Made by a program: the position numbers and the translations under genes. A stretch of 64,000 bases of DNA from UBA2767 sp965228625 (GTDB taxonomy: Bacteria; Pseudomonadota; Alphaproteobacteria; Rhizobiales; Methyloligellaceae): assembly GCA_965228625.1 (NCBI GenBank), contig OZ245829.1:4402001-4466000 (forward strand). The letters are read 5' to 3'. The notes under the pieces are model-generated. The model made no database searches and was not told where the DNA came from. It was given only the letters and a program-made list of their open reading frames with translations. Positions 26,052 to 34,683 of this stretch are shown here, one piece after another (within the stretch, counting starts at the first letter, position 1; each line of letters opens with the position of its first letter).

Positions 26052-26100
26052 TTTCGTACCGTCCGTCTGCGGTCCGGTCGAGCCCCTGCAGCTTCGGGAA

Positions 26101-26130
26101 TTGACACTTGCACGAAAGTGCGTGTAACAG
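26101..26130 (+). promoter_or_regulatory. Predicted rpsD promoter
   Basis: TTGACA (26101-26106) is a consensus -35. TAACAG (26125-26130) could be the -10 at 18-bp spacing. This leaves a leader of about 145 bases before rpsD, containing a GCGGGC...GCCCGC hairpin near 26138-26155. The leader may allow autoregulation by S4, as known in other bacteria (inference). Confidence 0.45.
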
Positions 26131-26280
26131 AGCGCGCGCGGGCGGCATTCGCCCGCAAATCATACGCACCCGTGGAGATATCGAGAGGTATCGCCTGTCG
26201 GCGATGGCGCGGAACCAAGACCAGCGCTGTGGCGAAGGAGGGAGCGTTCTGACCATGGAACGCTGACGAGGAGTTGGAAA

Positions 26281-26898
26281 ATGACAAAGCGCGTACGCGC
26301 CAAATACAAGATTGACCGCCGCCTGGGTGAAAACATCTGGGGGCGTCCGAAAAGCCCGGTCAACAAACGTGAGTACGGTCCGGGCGAGCACGGCCAGCGG
26401 CGCCGTGGCAAGACATCGGATTACGGCATTCAGCTCAGGGCCAAACAGAAGCTGAAAGGCCATTACGGCAACATCACCGAGAAGCAGTTCAAGTCGATTT
26501 ACCGCGAGGCCGAACGCCTCAAGGGCGATACCAGCGAAAACCTGATCGGGCTGCTCGAGCGCCGGCTTGATGCGCTTGTCTACCGCGCGAAGTTCGTGCC
26601 CACGGTTTTCTCGGCGCGCCAGTTCGTCAATCACGGACATGTGACGGTGAACGGCAAACGGGTCAACATCCCGAGCTATCGCTGCAAGGTCGGCGACATC
26701 ATCGAAGTGCGCGAGCGCTCCCGGGACATGGGGCTCGTGCTCGAGGCGTCACAGAGCGCGGAGCGTGACGTGCCCGACTATATCGACGTCGATCACGGCA
26801 AGCTCAAGGCCAGCCTGAACAGGGTGCCGGTTCTCTCCGATGTGCCCTATCCGGTCATGATGGAGCCGAATCTGGTCATCGAGTATTACTCACGTTAG
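26281..26898 (+). CDS. rpsD: 30S ribosomal protein S4
   Basis: A 205-residue primary 16S rRNA-binding protein that starts small-subunit assembly. The N-terminal S4 domain has MTKRVRAKYKIDRRLGENIWGRPKSPV and the RREYGPGEHGQ-type stretch. The S4 RNA-binding domain is at about 94-160 (RRLDALVYRAKFVPTVFSARQFVNHGHVTVNGKRVNIPSY). A good ribosome site GAGGAG precedes the ATG. In alphaproteobacteria rpsD is usually outside the alpha operon, as here. A strong terminator follows. Confidence 0.98.
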   Translation: MTKRVRAKYKIDRRLGENIWGRPKSPVNKREYGPGEHGQRRRGKTSDYGIQLRAKQKLKGHYGNITEKQFKSIYREAERLKGDTSENLIGLLERRLDALVYRAKFVPTVFSARQFVNHGHVTVNGKRVNIPSYRCKVGDIIEVRERSRDMGLVLEASQSAERDVPDYIDVDHGKLKASLNRVPVLSDVPYPVMMEPNLVIEYYSR

Positions 26899-26929
26899 TC
26901 CGCCGCGCGTAAGCGTTTGCACACATCAC

Positions 26930-26962
26930 AAAGGCCGCCCTTGCAGGCGGCCTTTTGTTTTT
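26930..26962 (+). terminator. Rho-independent terminator of rpsD
   Basis: The stem AAAGGCCGCC (26930-26939) with GGCGGCCTTT (26946-26955) has a 6-base loop, then TGTTTTTG. It can also serve the convergent DUF2182 gene, which ends at 26978. Confidence 0.9.
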
Positions 26963-26977
26963 GTGACGACTGCCGGG

Positions 26978-27802
26978 CTAAAGCGCGCCGCCCAGCAGCA
27001 TCCAGGCACCGGCGCCGATCATGACGGCGGCAAGCGCGTGCGCGAACCAGACGCCCCAGGGGGCGACTTTCTCGATCAGCACCACGATCGCCAAGCCGGC
27101 GATCCACACCAGGTTCATCACGCCGCCGGCGAACAGCAGCGCCATCAGGACGGCGCAACAGCCGAGGCAGTAGGTTCCGTGCGCCAGGCCCATGCGGAAG
27201 GCGCCAGTCCGGCCGTCGCGCCAGTGGCGTGACAGGTAGCTCGCCGGAGAGCGGCAATGCTCGAGGCATGCCGCCTTGAGCGGCGTGAGCTGGTATAGGC
27301 CGGCGGCGATCAGCAGGACGCCGGTCAGCGTCGCGCTGGTGCTCCACATCAGCATCTGGTGCAGCAGCCCGGCCCGTTCGAGCCCCCACTGCGCGAGGGT
27401 CGCCGCGAGGCTGAAAACGAACCAGGACGCGAGATACCCGGCGACGAACTCGGATGTCGGCAGGCCGCCCGGCGCCATCTGGCCGCGTTGCTGCGCATGT
27501 CGGGCAACGCGGGCGTAGAGCAGGATCATCGGCGCGGCGCTGGGGATCATCATCGCGATCATCATCACCCACCACATGAAGAACATGATCACCGCATAGG
27601 CGGGCGTCCACGCCATGACCATGCCGGGACGCACCGGCGGCGGGAACTCGAAAGTGGTCATGGCGATTGTGCTCATGCCGGTGCCGGCGCCGATGACAAC
27701 CCAGACCCAGGCGAGCACCGTCAGCGTGATCAGACCGGCAATGGTTATGGTCTGATCCCTGGCGAGGAGACGTTCGGCCGCGGTTATGTCGTGCGTGTTC
27801 AA
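26978..27802 (-). CDS. DUF2182 integral membrane protein (predicted metal-binding)
   Basis: A 274-residue protein with about six or seven helices. Family marks are WTPAYAVIMFFMWWVMMIAMMIPSAAPM in the second and third hydrophobic stretch (many Met) and YQLTPLKAACLEHCRSP, with a Cys-x3-Cys motif after helix 5. GLAHGTYCLGCCAVLMALLFAGGVMN follows, with Cys-x2-Cys-Cys in helix 6. The clustered Met, Cys and His suggest metal or heme-like ligand handling in the membrane. DUF2182 is usually annotated as a predicted metal-binding membrane protein of unknown role. It is the last gene of a minus-strand module with two DUF1326 proteins (13-bp gap), an association seen in other genomes. Confidence 0.85.
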   Translation of the reverse strand: MNTHDITAAERLLARDQTITIAGLITLTVLAWVWVVIGAGTGMSTIAMTTFEFPPPVRPGMVMAWTPAYAVIMFFMWWVMMIAMMIPSAAPMILLYARVARHAQQRGQMAPGGLPTSEFVAGYLASWFVFSLAATLAQWGLERAGLLHQMLMWSTSATLTGVLLIAAGLYQLTPLKAACLEHCRSPASYLSRHWRDGRTGAFRMGLAHGTYCLGCCAVLMALLFAGGVMNLVWIAGLAIVVLIEKVAPWGVWFAHALAAVMIGAGAWMLLGGAL

Positions 27803-27815
27803 CGACCGAAATCCT

Positions 27816-28448
27816 TCACGCGCGCACGATGCCGGCGTTGCTCAGATGGATGTGAGCAAACTGACCGTAACTGTCCTTGAATTCGAGCGGAATCGGTCCC
27901 CTGGCGGTTCCCGATGCGCTGCCCATCTCGGCGATCGTGTACTCGAAGCCGTCGGTGAGGTCGATCCGTGCACGATGTTCAGCACCGGTCACGGGGTTCA
28001 TGATCGGCTCGCCCGTCATTTCGACAAGGCCGTCGACATTCACCCGTCCGGTGCGCGCTTCCACATCGACGTCGATCTCGATCGCCTTGAACTCAGGATC
28101 GAACACTTCATCAAAGGTGGCTGAGAACACGTTCCAGATCGTCTTGCCCGGTTCGGTGTGCTCGCCCGACAGGATCGACAGAAGTGCTGCGCGCTGTGCC
28201 TCGTCCGCGCGCTCGTCAATGATCAGGAAGGCCTTGCCTCCGCCTTCGTGGATCGCGCCGGGCCACCAGAAAGTGCCGACCACATGGAGCCCGTCGAGCT
28301 TCACGCCGCCGAAATGCCCCTTCTTGATCTTGTAGGAGGCAATAGCCGCGCAATTGCCATAGGTCGGCAGGGCATTGAACTGGCACGGGCAGCCATAGGC
28401 GCAGTTGCAGTTCACAAGCTCATCCGCCTGGATTTCCCAAACTGTCAT
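27816..28448 (-). CDS. DUF1326 protein, first copy
   Basis: A 210-residue cytosolic-looking protein starting MTVWEIQADELVNC. The DUF1326 signature CNCAYGCPCQF near residues 14-24 has four Cys in a C-x-C-x3-C-x-C array, strongly suggestive of metal or cluster binding. Further conserved parts are GHFGGVKLDGLHVVGTFWWPGAIHEGGGKAFLIIDERADEAQRAALLSILSGE and the C-terminal FKDSYGQFAHIHLS. The function of the family is unknown. It stands between the DUF2182 gene and its own paralogue, which ends 43 bp upstream of this start, so all three are probably one operon. Confidence 0.86.
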   Translation of the reverse strand: MTVWEIQADELVNCNCAYGCPCQFNALPTYGNCAAIASYKIKKGHFGGVKLDGLHVVGTFWWPGAIHEGGGKAFLIIDERADEAQRAALLSILSGEHTEPGKTIWNVFSATFDEVFDPEFKAIEIDVDVEARTGRVNVDGLVEMTGEPIMNPVTGAEHRARIDLTDGFEYTIAEMGSASGTARGPIPLEFKDSYGQFAHIHLSNAGIVRA

Positions 28449-28491
28449 CGTTCTCTCCCGGTTCGGCGTCGCGGCACAGGCGCGCCGCGGA

Positions 28492-29163
28492 CTACGCACG
28501 CCAGACGGCTGGCGCGCTCTCTTCGTCGATGATCCCGTGTGGCCCGTAGGCGACGTAGGTCAGCGCGCCGTAGCGGCCGGCGCGGTCGAGGGCGAGTTCG
28601 TCGCCATTGGCGTTGAACGTGCCGGAGGCCATATGTGCCTCGCGGAATTCAAAACCTTCCGGGAGCACGATCTTCGCCGGATGCCGGGCATCGGTCACAG
28701 GGTTGCGGATGGGCTCCATCTGCAGCTCCATGAGACCCGGCACGTTGAAGCCACCGGTTCCGCTTGCGAAATCGCATTCGAATTCGATCTCGGAGAAGAC
28801 CGGATCGAGCTCGGTCTCGATGGTCGAGCCGTAGATGTTGAAAACCGTCGTCGGCGCCTGTTCCTTGCCGTCGAGGATCGTGAACAGGGCCTCGATCTGC
28901 GCGTCGGTCGCGCGCTTGTCGATGACGCCCTGGACGACGCCGCGGCCCTCATGGACGGCGCCCGGCCAGCGGTAACGGGCGGCATAGATCAGGCCGTCGA
29001 GACGGACGTCGCCGAACCAGCCCTCGTCAATACGGTGAGCTTCCAGCCCCTCGCACAGGCCTTCGGTCGGACGTCCGTTGAACTCGCACGGGCAGCCGTA
29101 ATCGCAACTGCAGGATGCGATTTTCGGTCCTTTGATTTTCCAGTCGACATAGGCCATTGCCAC
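28492..29163 (-). CDS. DUF1326 protein, second copy
   Basis: A 223-residue paralogue of the preceding gene, with the same array CSCDYGCPCEF near residues 18-28. It shares GWFGDVRLDGLIYAARYRWPGAVHEGRGVVQGVIDKRATDAQIEALFTILDG and a C-terminal half with RNPVTDARHPAKIVLPEGFEFREAH. Two start codons lie two codons apart (29163 and 29157). It leads the module DUF1326-DUF1326-DUF2182. Both copies keep all four Cys, so both may be active, perhaps as a heterodimer (inference). Confidence 0.86.
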   Translation of the reverse strand: MAMAYVDWKIKGPKIASCSCDYGCPCEFNGRPTEGLCEGLEAHRIDEGWFGDVRLDGLIYAARYRWPGAVHEGRGVVQGVIDKRATDAQIEALFTILDGKEQAPTTVFNIYGSTIETELDPVFSEIEFECDFASGTGGFNVPGLMELQMEPIRNPVTDARHPAKIVLPEGFEFREAHMASGTFNANGDELALDRAGRYGALTYVAYGPHGIIDEESAPAVWRA

Positions 29164-29393
29164 GCCCCTCCTGGTTCATGTGTCGGGAGTTGGCGGCAAT
29201 TTGGGAACTCGCCGTGGGGAGTCAACGGCGGTAGGGAAATACCACGCAAAAAACCACGAAACGGGCGCATCCGCGGCGCGAGACGGCTGAAATTACCACG
29301 GTTGCCAGTGCGAGGACGCGCACGCGTGCGCAAGCGCACCGCAGCCGGCGCGCGGAGAGAGCAGGGGTCGGAACTGAAGCGGGTTGCCGCTGC

Positions 29394-29744
29394 CTAGGCC
29401 GACAAGGTCTGCTTGTTGTGGGAGATTTCCTTGTTCGTCAGCAGGTCCTGCAATTCACCGTCCTGGAACATCTCCCGGATGATGTCGCAGCCACCGACAA
29501 ACTCGCCCTTGACGTAAAGCTGAGGGATGGTCGGCCAGTTCGTGTAGCTCTTGATGCCCTCACGCACGCCGAGGTCATCGAGAACGTTGACCTCTGCATA
29601 CTCGACCGCGAGATAATCCAGGATTTGCACGACCTGGCTGGAGAATCCGCATTGGGGAAACTGGCGCGTGCCCTTCATGAACAGCACCACGTCGTCGTTG
29701 GCGACCTTCTTTGCAATCCAGTCGTGAACCTTTTGTTCGCTCAT
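29394..29744 (-). CDS. grxD: Monothiol glutaredoxin, Grx4/GrxD type
   Basis: A 116-residue CGFS glutaredoxin. Motif QCGFSSQ (Cys near residue 32) is followed by the TIPQLYVKGEFVGGCDII glutathione-binding stretch. With BolA it forms a [2Fe-2S]-bridged complex used in iron-sulfur cluster transfer and iron sensing. It lies 17 bp downstream of bolA, at the end of the purC-S-Q-L-bolA-grxD run, an arrangement conserved in alphaproteobacteria. Confidence 0.95.
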   Translation of the reverse strand: MSEQKVHDWIAKKVANDDVVLFMKGTRQFPQCGFSSQVVQILDYLAVEYAEVNVLDDLGVREGIKSYTNWPTIPQLYVKGEFVGGCDIIREMFQDGELQDLLTNKEISHNKQTLSA

Positions 29745-29761
29745 CGTCCGTTCAATCCTTC

Positions 29762-29998
29762 TCAGCTCTCCGGCGCGGAGGTCTGCAGCGCGAGCGCATG
29801 AAGCGCGCCGCCCATGTTACCTTCAAGGGCCTCATAGACCAGTTGGTGCTGCTGAACCCGCGTCTTGCCGCGAAACGCCTCCGAGACGATGGTCGCCGCA
29901 TAATGGTCGCCATCGCCCGCGAGATCGCGGATCGATACATCGGCATCCGGCAGCTTCTTCTTGATCAGCCGCACGATTTCATTCTGGTCCATGGGCAT
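29762..29998 (-). CDS. bolA: BolA-family protein
   Basis: A 78-residue protein with the BolA fold: MDQNEIVRLIKKKLPDADVSIRDLAGDGDHYAATIVSEAFRGKTRVQQHQLVYEAL. The conserved His in DGDHY and the invariant His in VQQHQLVYEAL are [2Fe-2S] ligands in Grx-BolA complexes. It is a cytosolic partner of the glutaredoxin encoded immediately downstream. It is 32 bp from the purL stop codon, so probably co-transcribed with the purine genes. Confidence 0.93.
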   Translation of the reverse strand: MPMDQNEIVRLIKKKLPDADVSIRDLAGDGDHYAATIVSEAFRGKTRVQQHQLVYEALEGNMGGALHALALQTSAPES

Positions 29999-30030
29999 CG
30001 AAGGGGGAGCCTCCTTGCTCGTGCCCGATA

Positions 30031-32232
30031 CTACTGTGAGGTCATATAGCTCGGCAACCAGCCTTCGTGAAGATTTCTGAGCCGCGTGAGCGCGACAGAA
30101 TCCTCATCAGGTAGACTGATCGTCTCACCGCCAACAGTCGCGATTTCGCGGCAGGGAATCCCTGCCTGTTGCGCGCGTTCGGCGATGTCTTCCGGCCGGT
30201 CCGTGGCGATGAGATAGCGCGCCTGATCTTCGCCGAACAGGACTGCGTGCGGCGGCAGAACGCCTTCATATGGCGCAAGTTCGACGCCGATGCCGCCGGC
30301 AAGCGCCATCTCCGCAAGTGCGACCAGCACTCCCCCGTCGGACACGTCGTGAACGGCGCTCACAACGCCGTCCCGGACAAGCGCGCGCACGAAATCGCCG
30401 GTTGCGCGTTCCGCATCGAGATCGACCGGCGGCGGCGTGCCTTCGCGCCGGTTCAGGATGACATCCATGTAAAGCGATTGGCCGAGATGACCATTCTCCG
30501 CACCGAGGAGAAGGACTTTTTCCCCCGCACTTTTCAACGCGATGTCGCTCAATCGGGCGATATCGGGGACCAGCCCGACGCCGCCGATGGCCGGCGTCGG
30601 CGGGATGGCCACGCCGTTGGTCTCGTTGTAGAGCGAGACGTTGCCGGACACGACGGGAAAGTCGAGTGCCGCACACGCCTCGCGCATGCCCTCGATGCAG
30701 CCGGCGAATTGTCCCATGATCTCCGGTCGCTCGGGGTTGCCGAAATTCATGCAGTCGGTGATCGCGAGCGGATCGGCGCCCACCGCAGTCAGGTTGCGCC
30801 AGGCCTCCGCCACGGCCTGCTTCCCGCCCTCCCGCGGATCGGCCGCGCAGTAGCGGGGTGTCACGTCACATGTCGCGGCGATGCCCTTGGTGGTGCCGTG
30901 CACGCGCACGACCGCCGCGTCGCCTCCGGGGCGGCGCACGGTGTCGCCCATGACCATGTGGTCGTACTGCTCCCACACCCAGCGGCGCGAGCAGAGATGC
31001 GGTGATTCCATCAGCGTTTCGAGGGTCTCAGCCAGGCTGTTCGGCGCCGGAACGTCTTCGACCGCGACCGGGGCTGGCGGATCGGTCAGGGTCCACGGAC
31101 GCTTGTACTCAGGTGCGGAGTCGGCGAGGGCGCCGACCGGCATGTCCGCCTCGACGCGGCCCTCGTGGGTCACGGTCAGCCGGCCGGTATCGGTCGTGAC
31201 GCCGACGACCGCGAAATCCAGCTCCCACTTCTCGAAGATCGCCCGCGCCGTGTCCTCGGCGCCGGGCTTCAGCACCATCAGCATGCGCTCCTGGCTTTCC
31301 GACAGCATCATCTCGTATGCCGTCATGCCGCCCTCGCGGCAGGGCACGTGATCGAGATCGAGATCGAAACCGACGCCACCCTTGTCCGCCATCTCCACGG
31401 ACGACGATGTCAGGCCGGCCGCCCCCATGTCCTGGATCGCGATGATTGCATCTTCCGCCATCAGCTCCAGACATGCCTCGATAAGCAGCTTTTCGGTGAA
31501 CGGGTCGCCGACCTGTACGGTCGGGCGCTTTTCATCCGAGTCGTCGTCGAACTCGGCGGATGCCATGGTGGCGCCGTGGATGCCGTCGCGGCCCGTCTTC
31601 GAGCCGACATAGACCACCGGCAGTCCGACGCCCCTGGCCGCGGAATAGAAGATGCGGTCGGCGTCGGCGAGACCGACGCACATGGCGTTGACGAGAATGT
31701 TGCCGTTGTATCCGGGATCGAAATTAACGTCGCCGCCGATGGTCGGAACGCCGACACAGTTGCCGTAGCCGCCAATGCCGGCCACGACGCCGGACACCAG
31801 ATGCCGTGTCTTGGGATGATCGGGATCGCCGAACCGCAGCGCGTTCAGGTTCGCCACCGGGCGTGCGCCCATGGTGAAGACGTCGCGCATGATGCCGCCG
31901 ACACCGGTGGCCGCTCCCTGATAGGGCTCGATGAACGAGGGATGGTTGTGGCTCTCCATCTTGAAGATGGCGGCGTGACCGTCGCCGAGATCGACGATCC
32001 CGGCGTTCTCGCCCGGGCCCTGGATGACCTGGGGTCCCTCGGTCGGCAGCGTCTTGAGCCACACCTTGGACGATTTGTAAGAGCAGTGTTCCGACCACAT
32101 GACGGAAAAGATGCCGAGCTCGGTGAGGCTCGGTTCGCGCCCGAGGATGCCGATGATGCGTTCATATTCCTCCGCCGTCAGCCCGTGCTCGGCAACGAGC
32201 TCCGGCGTCAGTGCCATGGCTTGCGCGGTCAT
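30031..32232 (-). CDS. purL: Phosphoribosylformylglycinamidine synthase II (PurL)
   Basis: A 733-residue ATP-dependent subunit that converts formylglycinamide ribonucleotide and glutamine-derived ammonia to the amidine in purine synthesis. The start MTAQAMALTPELVAEHGL lies within an ATGA overlap with the purQ stop; an in-frame extension upstream is not real. Motifs include MWSEHCSYKSSKVWL, AIFKMESHNHPSFIEPYQGAATGVGGI and the ATP-binding AIQDMGAAGLTSSSVEMA. A second AIRS-like half includes CMNFGNPERPEIMGQFAGCIEGM. It works as the PurLQS complex with its two upstream neighbours. Length is normal for the small PurL type. Confidence 0.97.
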   Translation of the reverse strand: MTAQAMALTPELVAEHGLTAEEYERIIGILGREPSLTELGIFSVMWSEHCSYKSSKVWLKTLPTEGPQVIQGPGENAGIVDLGDGHAAIFKMESHNHPSFIEPYQGAATGVGGIMRDVFTMGARPVANLNALRFGDPDHPKTRHLVSGVVAGIGGYGNCVGVPTIGGDVNFDPGYNGNILVNAMCVGLADADRIFYSAARGVGLPVVYVGSKTGRDGIHGATMASAEFDDDSDEKRPTVQVGDPFTEKLLIEACLELMAEDAIIAIQDMGAAGLTSSSVEMADKGGVGFDLDLDHVPCREGGMTAYEMMLSESQERMLMVLKPGAEDTARAIFEKWELDFAVVGVTTDTGRLTVTHEGRVEADMPVGALADSAPEYKRPWTLTDPPAPVAVEDVPAPNSLAETLETLMESPHLCSRRWVWEQYDHMVMGDTVRRPGGDAAVVRVHGTTKGIAATCDVTPRYCAADPREGGKQAVAEAWRNLTAVGADPLAITDCMNFGNPERPEIMGQFAGCIEGMREACAALDFPVVSGNVSLYNETNGVAIPPTPAIGGVGLVPDIARLSDIALKSAGEKVLLLGAENGHLGQSLYMDVILNRREGTPPPVDLDAERATGDFVRALVRDGVVSAVHDVSDGGVLVALAEMALAGGIGVELAPYEGVLPPHAVLFGEDQARYLIATDRPEDIAERAQQAGIPCREIATVGGETISLPDEDSVALTRLRNLHEGWLPSYMTSQ

Positions 32233-32921
32233 CAGTGAAGTGCCTCGACGAGGGATGCAAACATCGGTTTGCCGTCGGTTCCGCCGAGCGCCGGATCGGC
32301 CAGCCGTTCCGGGTGCGGCATGAGACCAAGCACGGTTCCTTCCGCATTGTAGAGTCCGGCAATGCTGCGCTGCGACCCGTTGGGATTGGCCGTTTCGGTG
32401 AGCGCACCCGAAGGATCGCAATAACGGAAGGCAACGAGGTTTTCGCCTTCGAGGCGATCGAGCGTCTCGGTGTCCGCAAAGTAGTTTCCGTCGTGATGGG
32501 CGATCGGGATGCGGATCACCTGTCCCTCGTCGTAGCCGCGGGTGAAATCGGTGTCGTTACGCTCGACCTTGAGCAGCACGTCCCGGCAGATGAATTTGAG
32601 CGAGGCATTGCGCATCAGCACGCCGGGCAGCAAACCGGACTCGGTCAAAAGATGAAAGCCGTTGCAGATGCCGAGCACGGGTGTGCCGGCCTGCGCCTTT
32701 TTGACGACATCGCGCATGATCGGCGAGTGCGCCGCCATCGCGCCCGAACGCAGATAGTCGCCATAGGAGAACCCACCGGGAAGAACGATCAGGTCGCTGT
32801 CTGGCACGCTGGTCTCGCGATGCCACACCATGGCCGGCTTGCGCCCGGTCGCCGCCTTGAGGCTCACGGCGACATCCCGGTCGCAGTTGGAGCCGGGAAA
32901 GACGATTACGCTCGCCTTCAT
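32232..32921 (-). CDS. purQ: Phosphoribosylformylglycinamidine synthase I (PurQ glutaminase)
   Basis: A 229-residue class I glutamine amidotransferase that supplies ammonia to PurL. The nucleophile Cys lies in PVLGICNGFHLL (near residue 98), after the oxyanion-hole GGFSYGDYLRSG. The catalytic His-Glu pair is GLMPHPERL near the C-terminus. It overlaps purS upstream and purL downstream by ATGA, implying translational coupling and equal stoichiometry. Confidence 0.97.
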   Translation of the reverse strand: MKASVIVFPGSNCDRDVAVSLKAATGRKPAMVWHRETSVPDSDLIVLPGGFSYGDYLRSGAMAAHSPIMRDVVKKAQAGTPVLGICNGFHLLTESGLLPGVLMRNASLKFICRDVLLKVERNDTDFTRGYDEGQVIRIPIAHHDGNYFADTETLDRLEGENLVAFRYCDPSGALTETANPNGSQRSIAGLYNAEGTVLGLMPHPERLADPALGGTDGKPMFASLVEALH

Positions 32922-33163
32922 GATGCCTCCAGCTCGTAGGCGTAATTCTCAATGACCGTGTTGGCGAGAAGCTGCTCGCACATCCGCTTCACCGTGTCTT
33001 CCGCTGCCGCGGGGTCGGTCTCGTCGAGCTCGAGCTCAATGTATTTTCCTTGCCGGACATCACCGACGCCGTTGAATCCAAGGGCGTCGAGCGCGTGCGC
33101 GATGGCCTTGCCCTGCGGGTCGAGCACGCCGTTTTTCAAAGTGATCTTGATGCGGGCCTTCAT
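32918..33163 (-). CDS. purS: PurS, small subunit of PurLQS
   Basis: An 81-residue protein starting MKARIKITLKNGVLDPQGKAI, the standard PurS N-terminus, with GKYIELELDETD in the middle. It bridges PurQ and PurL and aids ammonia channelling. The open frame continues 68 codons further upstream, but that part overlaps purC and has no family similarity. It is 44 bp after the purC stop. Confidence 0.95.
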   Translation of the reverse strand: MKARIKITLKNGVLDPQGKAIAHALDALGFNGVGDVRQGKYIELELDETDPAAAEDTVKRMCEQLLANTVIENYAYELEAS

Positions 33164-33207
33164 GGTGTCTTCGGGTCCGATTGAATGAGTTACATGGAAA
33201 CGCGTCT

Positions 33208-33978
33208 TTACTTGGAGCTGACCAGCACCGGTCCGGTTCCGTCGCCCGGCCGGTTCTCGATGAACAGGCCAAGCCGGCGTGCGACCTCCCTGTAGGCCTC
33301 GATGAGGCCGCCGAGGTCCTCGCGGAACCTGTCCTTGTCCATCTTGTCCTGGGTTTCGATATCCCACAGCCGGCAGCAGTCGGGGCTGATCTCGTCGGCG
33401 AGCACAATGCGCATCATGTCGTTCTCGATGAGCCGCCCGAATTCGATCTTGAAGTCGACCAGCCGGATTCCGACGCCGAGAAACAGGCCCGAAAGGAAGT
33501 CGTTGATGCGCAGGGAGAGGGCGATCATCTCGTCGATCTCCTGCGGATTGGCCCAGCCGAACGCCGTGATGTGTTCCTCGGAAACGATCGGGTCGTCCAG
33601 TTCGTCGGACTTGTAATTGAACTCGACGATCGAGCGCGGAAGCTGTGTTCCCTCATCAAGCCCGAGCCGTTTGACGATTTCGCCGGCGGCCACGTTCCTG
33701 ACCACGACCTCTACCGGAATGATCTCAACCGCACGGATCAGTTGCTCGCGCATGTTCAGGCGCTTCACGAAGTGCGTCGGGATACCCATCTCGCCGAGCT
33801 TCTGGAACAGGTACTCGGAGATCCGGTTGTTCAGGACACCCTTGCCCTCGATCCGGTCATGCTTCTTCTTATTGAAGGCCGTCGCGTCGTCCTTGAAGTG
33901 CTGGACGAGCGTCCCCGGCTCGGGCCCCTCGTAAAGGATCTTCGCCTTGCCCTCGTAAACGCGCCGCCCCCGGCTCAT
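33208..33978 (-). CDS. purC: SAICAR synthetase (PurC)
   Basis: A 256-residue enzyme that joins aspartate to carboxyaminoimidazole ribonucleotide using ATP. Motifs are RRVYEGKAKILYEGPEPGTLVQHFKDDATAFNKKK (ATP loop and Lys), VEVVVRNVAAGEIVKRLG, and LVDFKIEFGRL followed by VLADEISPDCCRLWD (metal and CAIR binding). It is the first gene of the purC-purS-purQ-purL-bolA-grxD run. The promoter is within the 348-bp gap upstream. Confidence 0.97.
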   Translation of the reverse strand: MSRGRRVYEGKAKILYEGPEPGTLVQHFKDDATAFNKKKHDRIEGKGVLNNRISEYLFQKLGEMGIPTHFVKRLNMREQLIRAVEIIPVEVVVRNVAAGEIVKRLGLDEGTQLPRSIVEFNYKSDELDDPIVSEEHITAFGWANPQEIDEMIALSLRINDFLSGLFLGVGIRLVDFKIEFGRLIENDMMRIVLADEISPDCCRLWDIETQDKMDKDRFREDLGGLIEAYREVARRLGLFIENRPGDGTGPVLVSSK

Positions 33979-34326
33979 GGATGCGTCCTTTCGGTCTTCT
34001 AGTCAGGAAGGGATCTCTCAAATGCGTGCCACGGGTGCCGTGGAATGCCGCGCTGAGAACCACCTGTTTCGGAAGATTTTCAATTCGCCTCTGTGCCGCC
34101 CTGCGCCAATTCGTTCGCATGCCCACGGGAATCGCCTGAATGATGCCATGAACCTAGCGGAACGTTCTCAAAGAAACAATCGCAAGACGTGAGCAACAAA
34201 TAACGGCGAGGGGGGCAGTTGATTTGCCTTCCGCACCGGGCTATCCCTGCGCGAAAGACGAGGCTCTGACGGCGAGCGGGCTCTGGTTGTTCTGTTCCGC
34301 CGGCTGCTTTTCAGGAGAGACTGGCA
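33979..34326. other. Divergent intergenic region purC / zeta inhibitor
   Basis: 348 bp with no credible gene. It should carry the promoters of the purine operon (minus strand) and of the zeta-inhibitor gene (plus strand, ribosome site AGGAGAG near 34312). I see no clear sigma-70 boxes, riboswitch fold, PurR-like palindrome or repeat. Confidence 0.6.
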
Positions 34327-34653
34327 ATGAGTTCATTCGACGAACGAGAAAAAGGCTACGAGAAGAAATTCGCGCATGATGCGGAACTGAGATTCAAGGC
34401 GACAGCCCGTCGCAACAAGCTGCTGGGATTATGGGCCGCCGAGCTCATGGGAAAGACCGGTGACGACGCGGACGAGTACGCCAAGGGCGTGGTGCTGGCC
34501 GACCTTGAAGAGCCGGGGGAAGAGGATGTGTTCCGCAAGATCCGCGGTGATTTCGATGAAGCCAGCATCGAGCAGTCCGACCATCAGATCCGCCGCAACA
34601 TGGACGAACTGATGGACGAAGCGGTCAAGCAGATCGAAAACGAACGCGAGTAA
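34327..34653 (+). CDS. ATPase inhibitor subunit zeta (DUF1476)
   Basis: A 108-residue helical protein: MSSFDEREKGYEKKFAHDAELRFKATARRNKLLGLWAAELMG, then EYAKGVVLADLEEPGEEDVFRKI and a C-terminal helix ending QIENERE. These match the zeta subunit of alphaproteobacterial F1Fo-ATP synthase first found in Paracoccus. Its N-terminal helix inserts into F1 to block ATP hydrolysis. In this order it often sits beside purC and purB, as here. Whether it inhibits strongly or weakly in this species cannot be read from the sequence. Confidence 0.92.
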   Translation: MSSFDEREKGYEKKFAHDAELRFKATARRNKLLGLWAAELMGKTGDDADEYAKGVVLADLEEPGEEDVFRKIRGDFDEASIEQSDHQIRRNMDELMDEAVKQIENERE

Positions 34654-34683
34654 GCCGGCGCCGGCCGGGCGGAGCTTGCTTCC

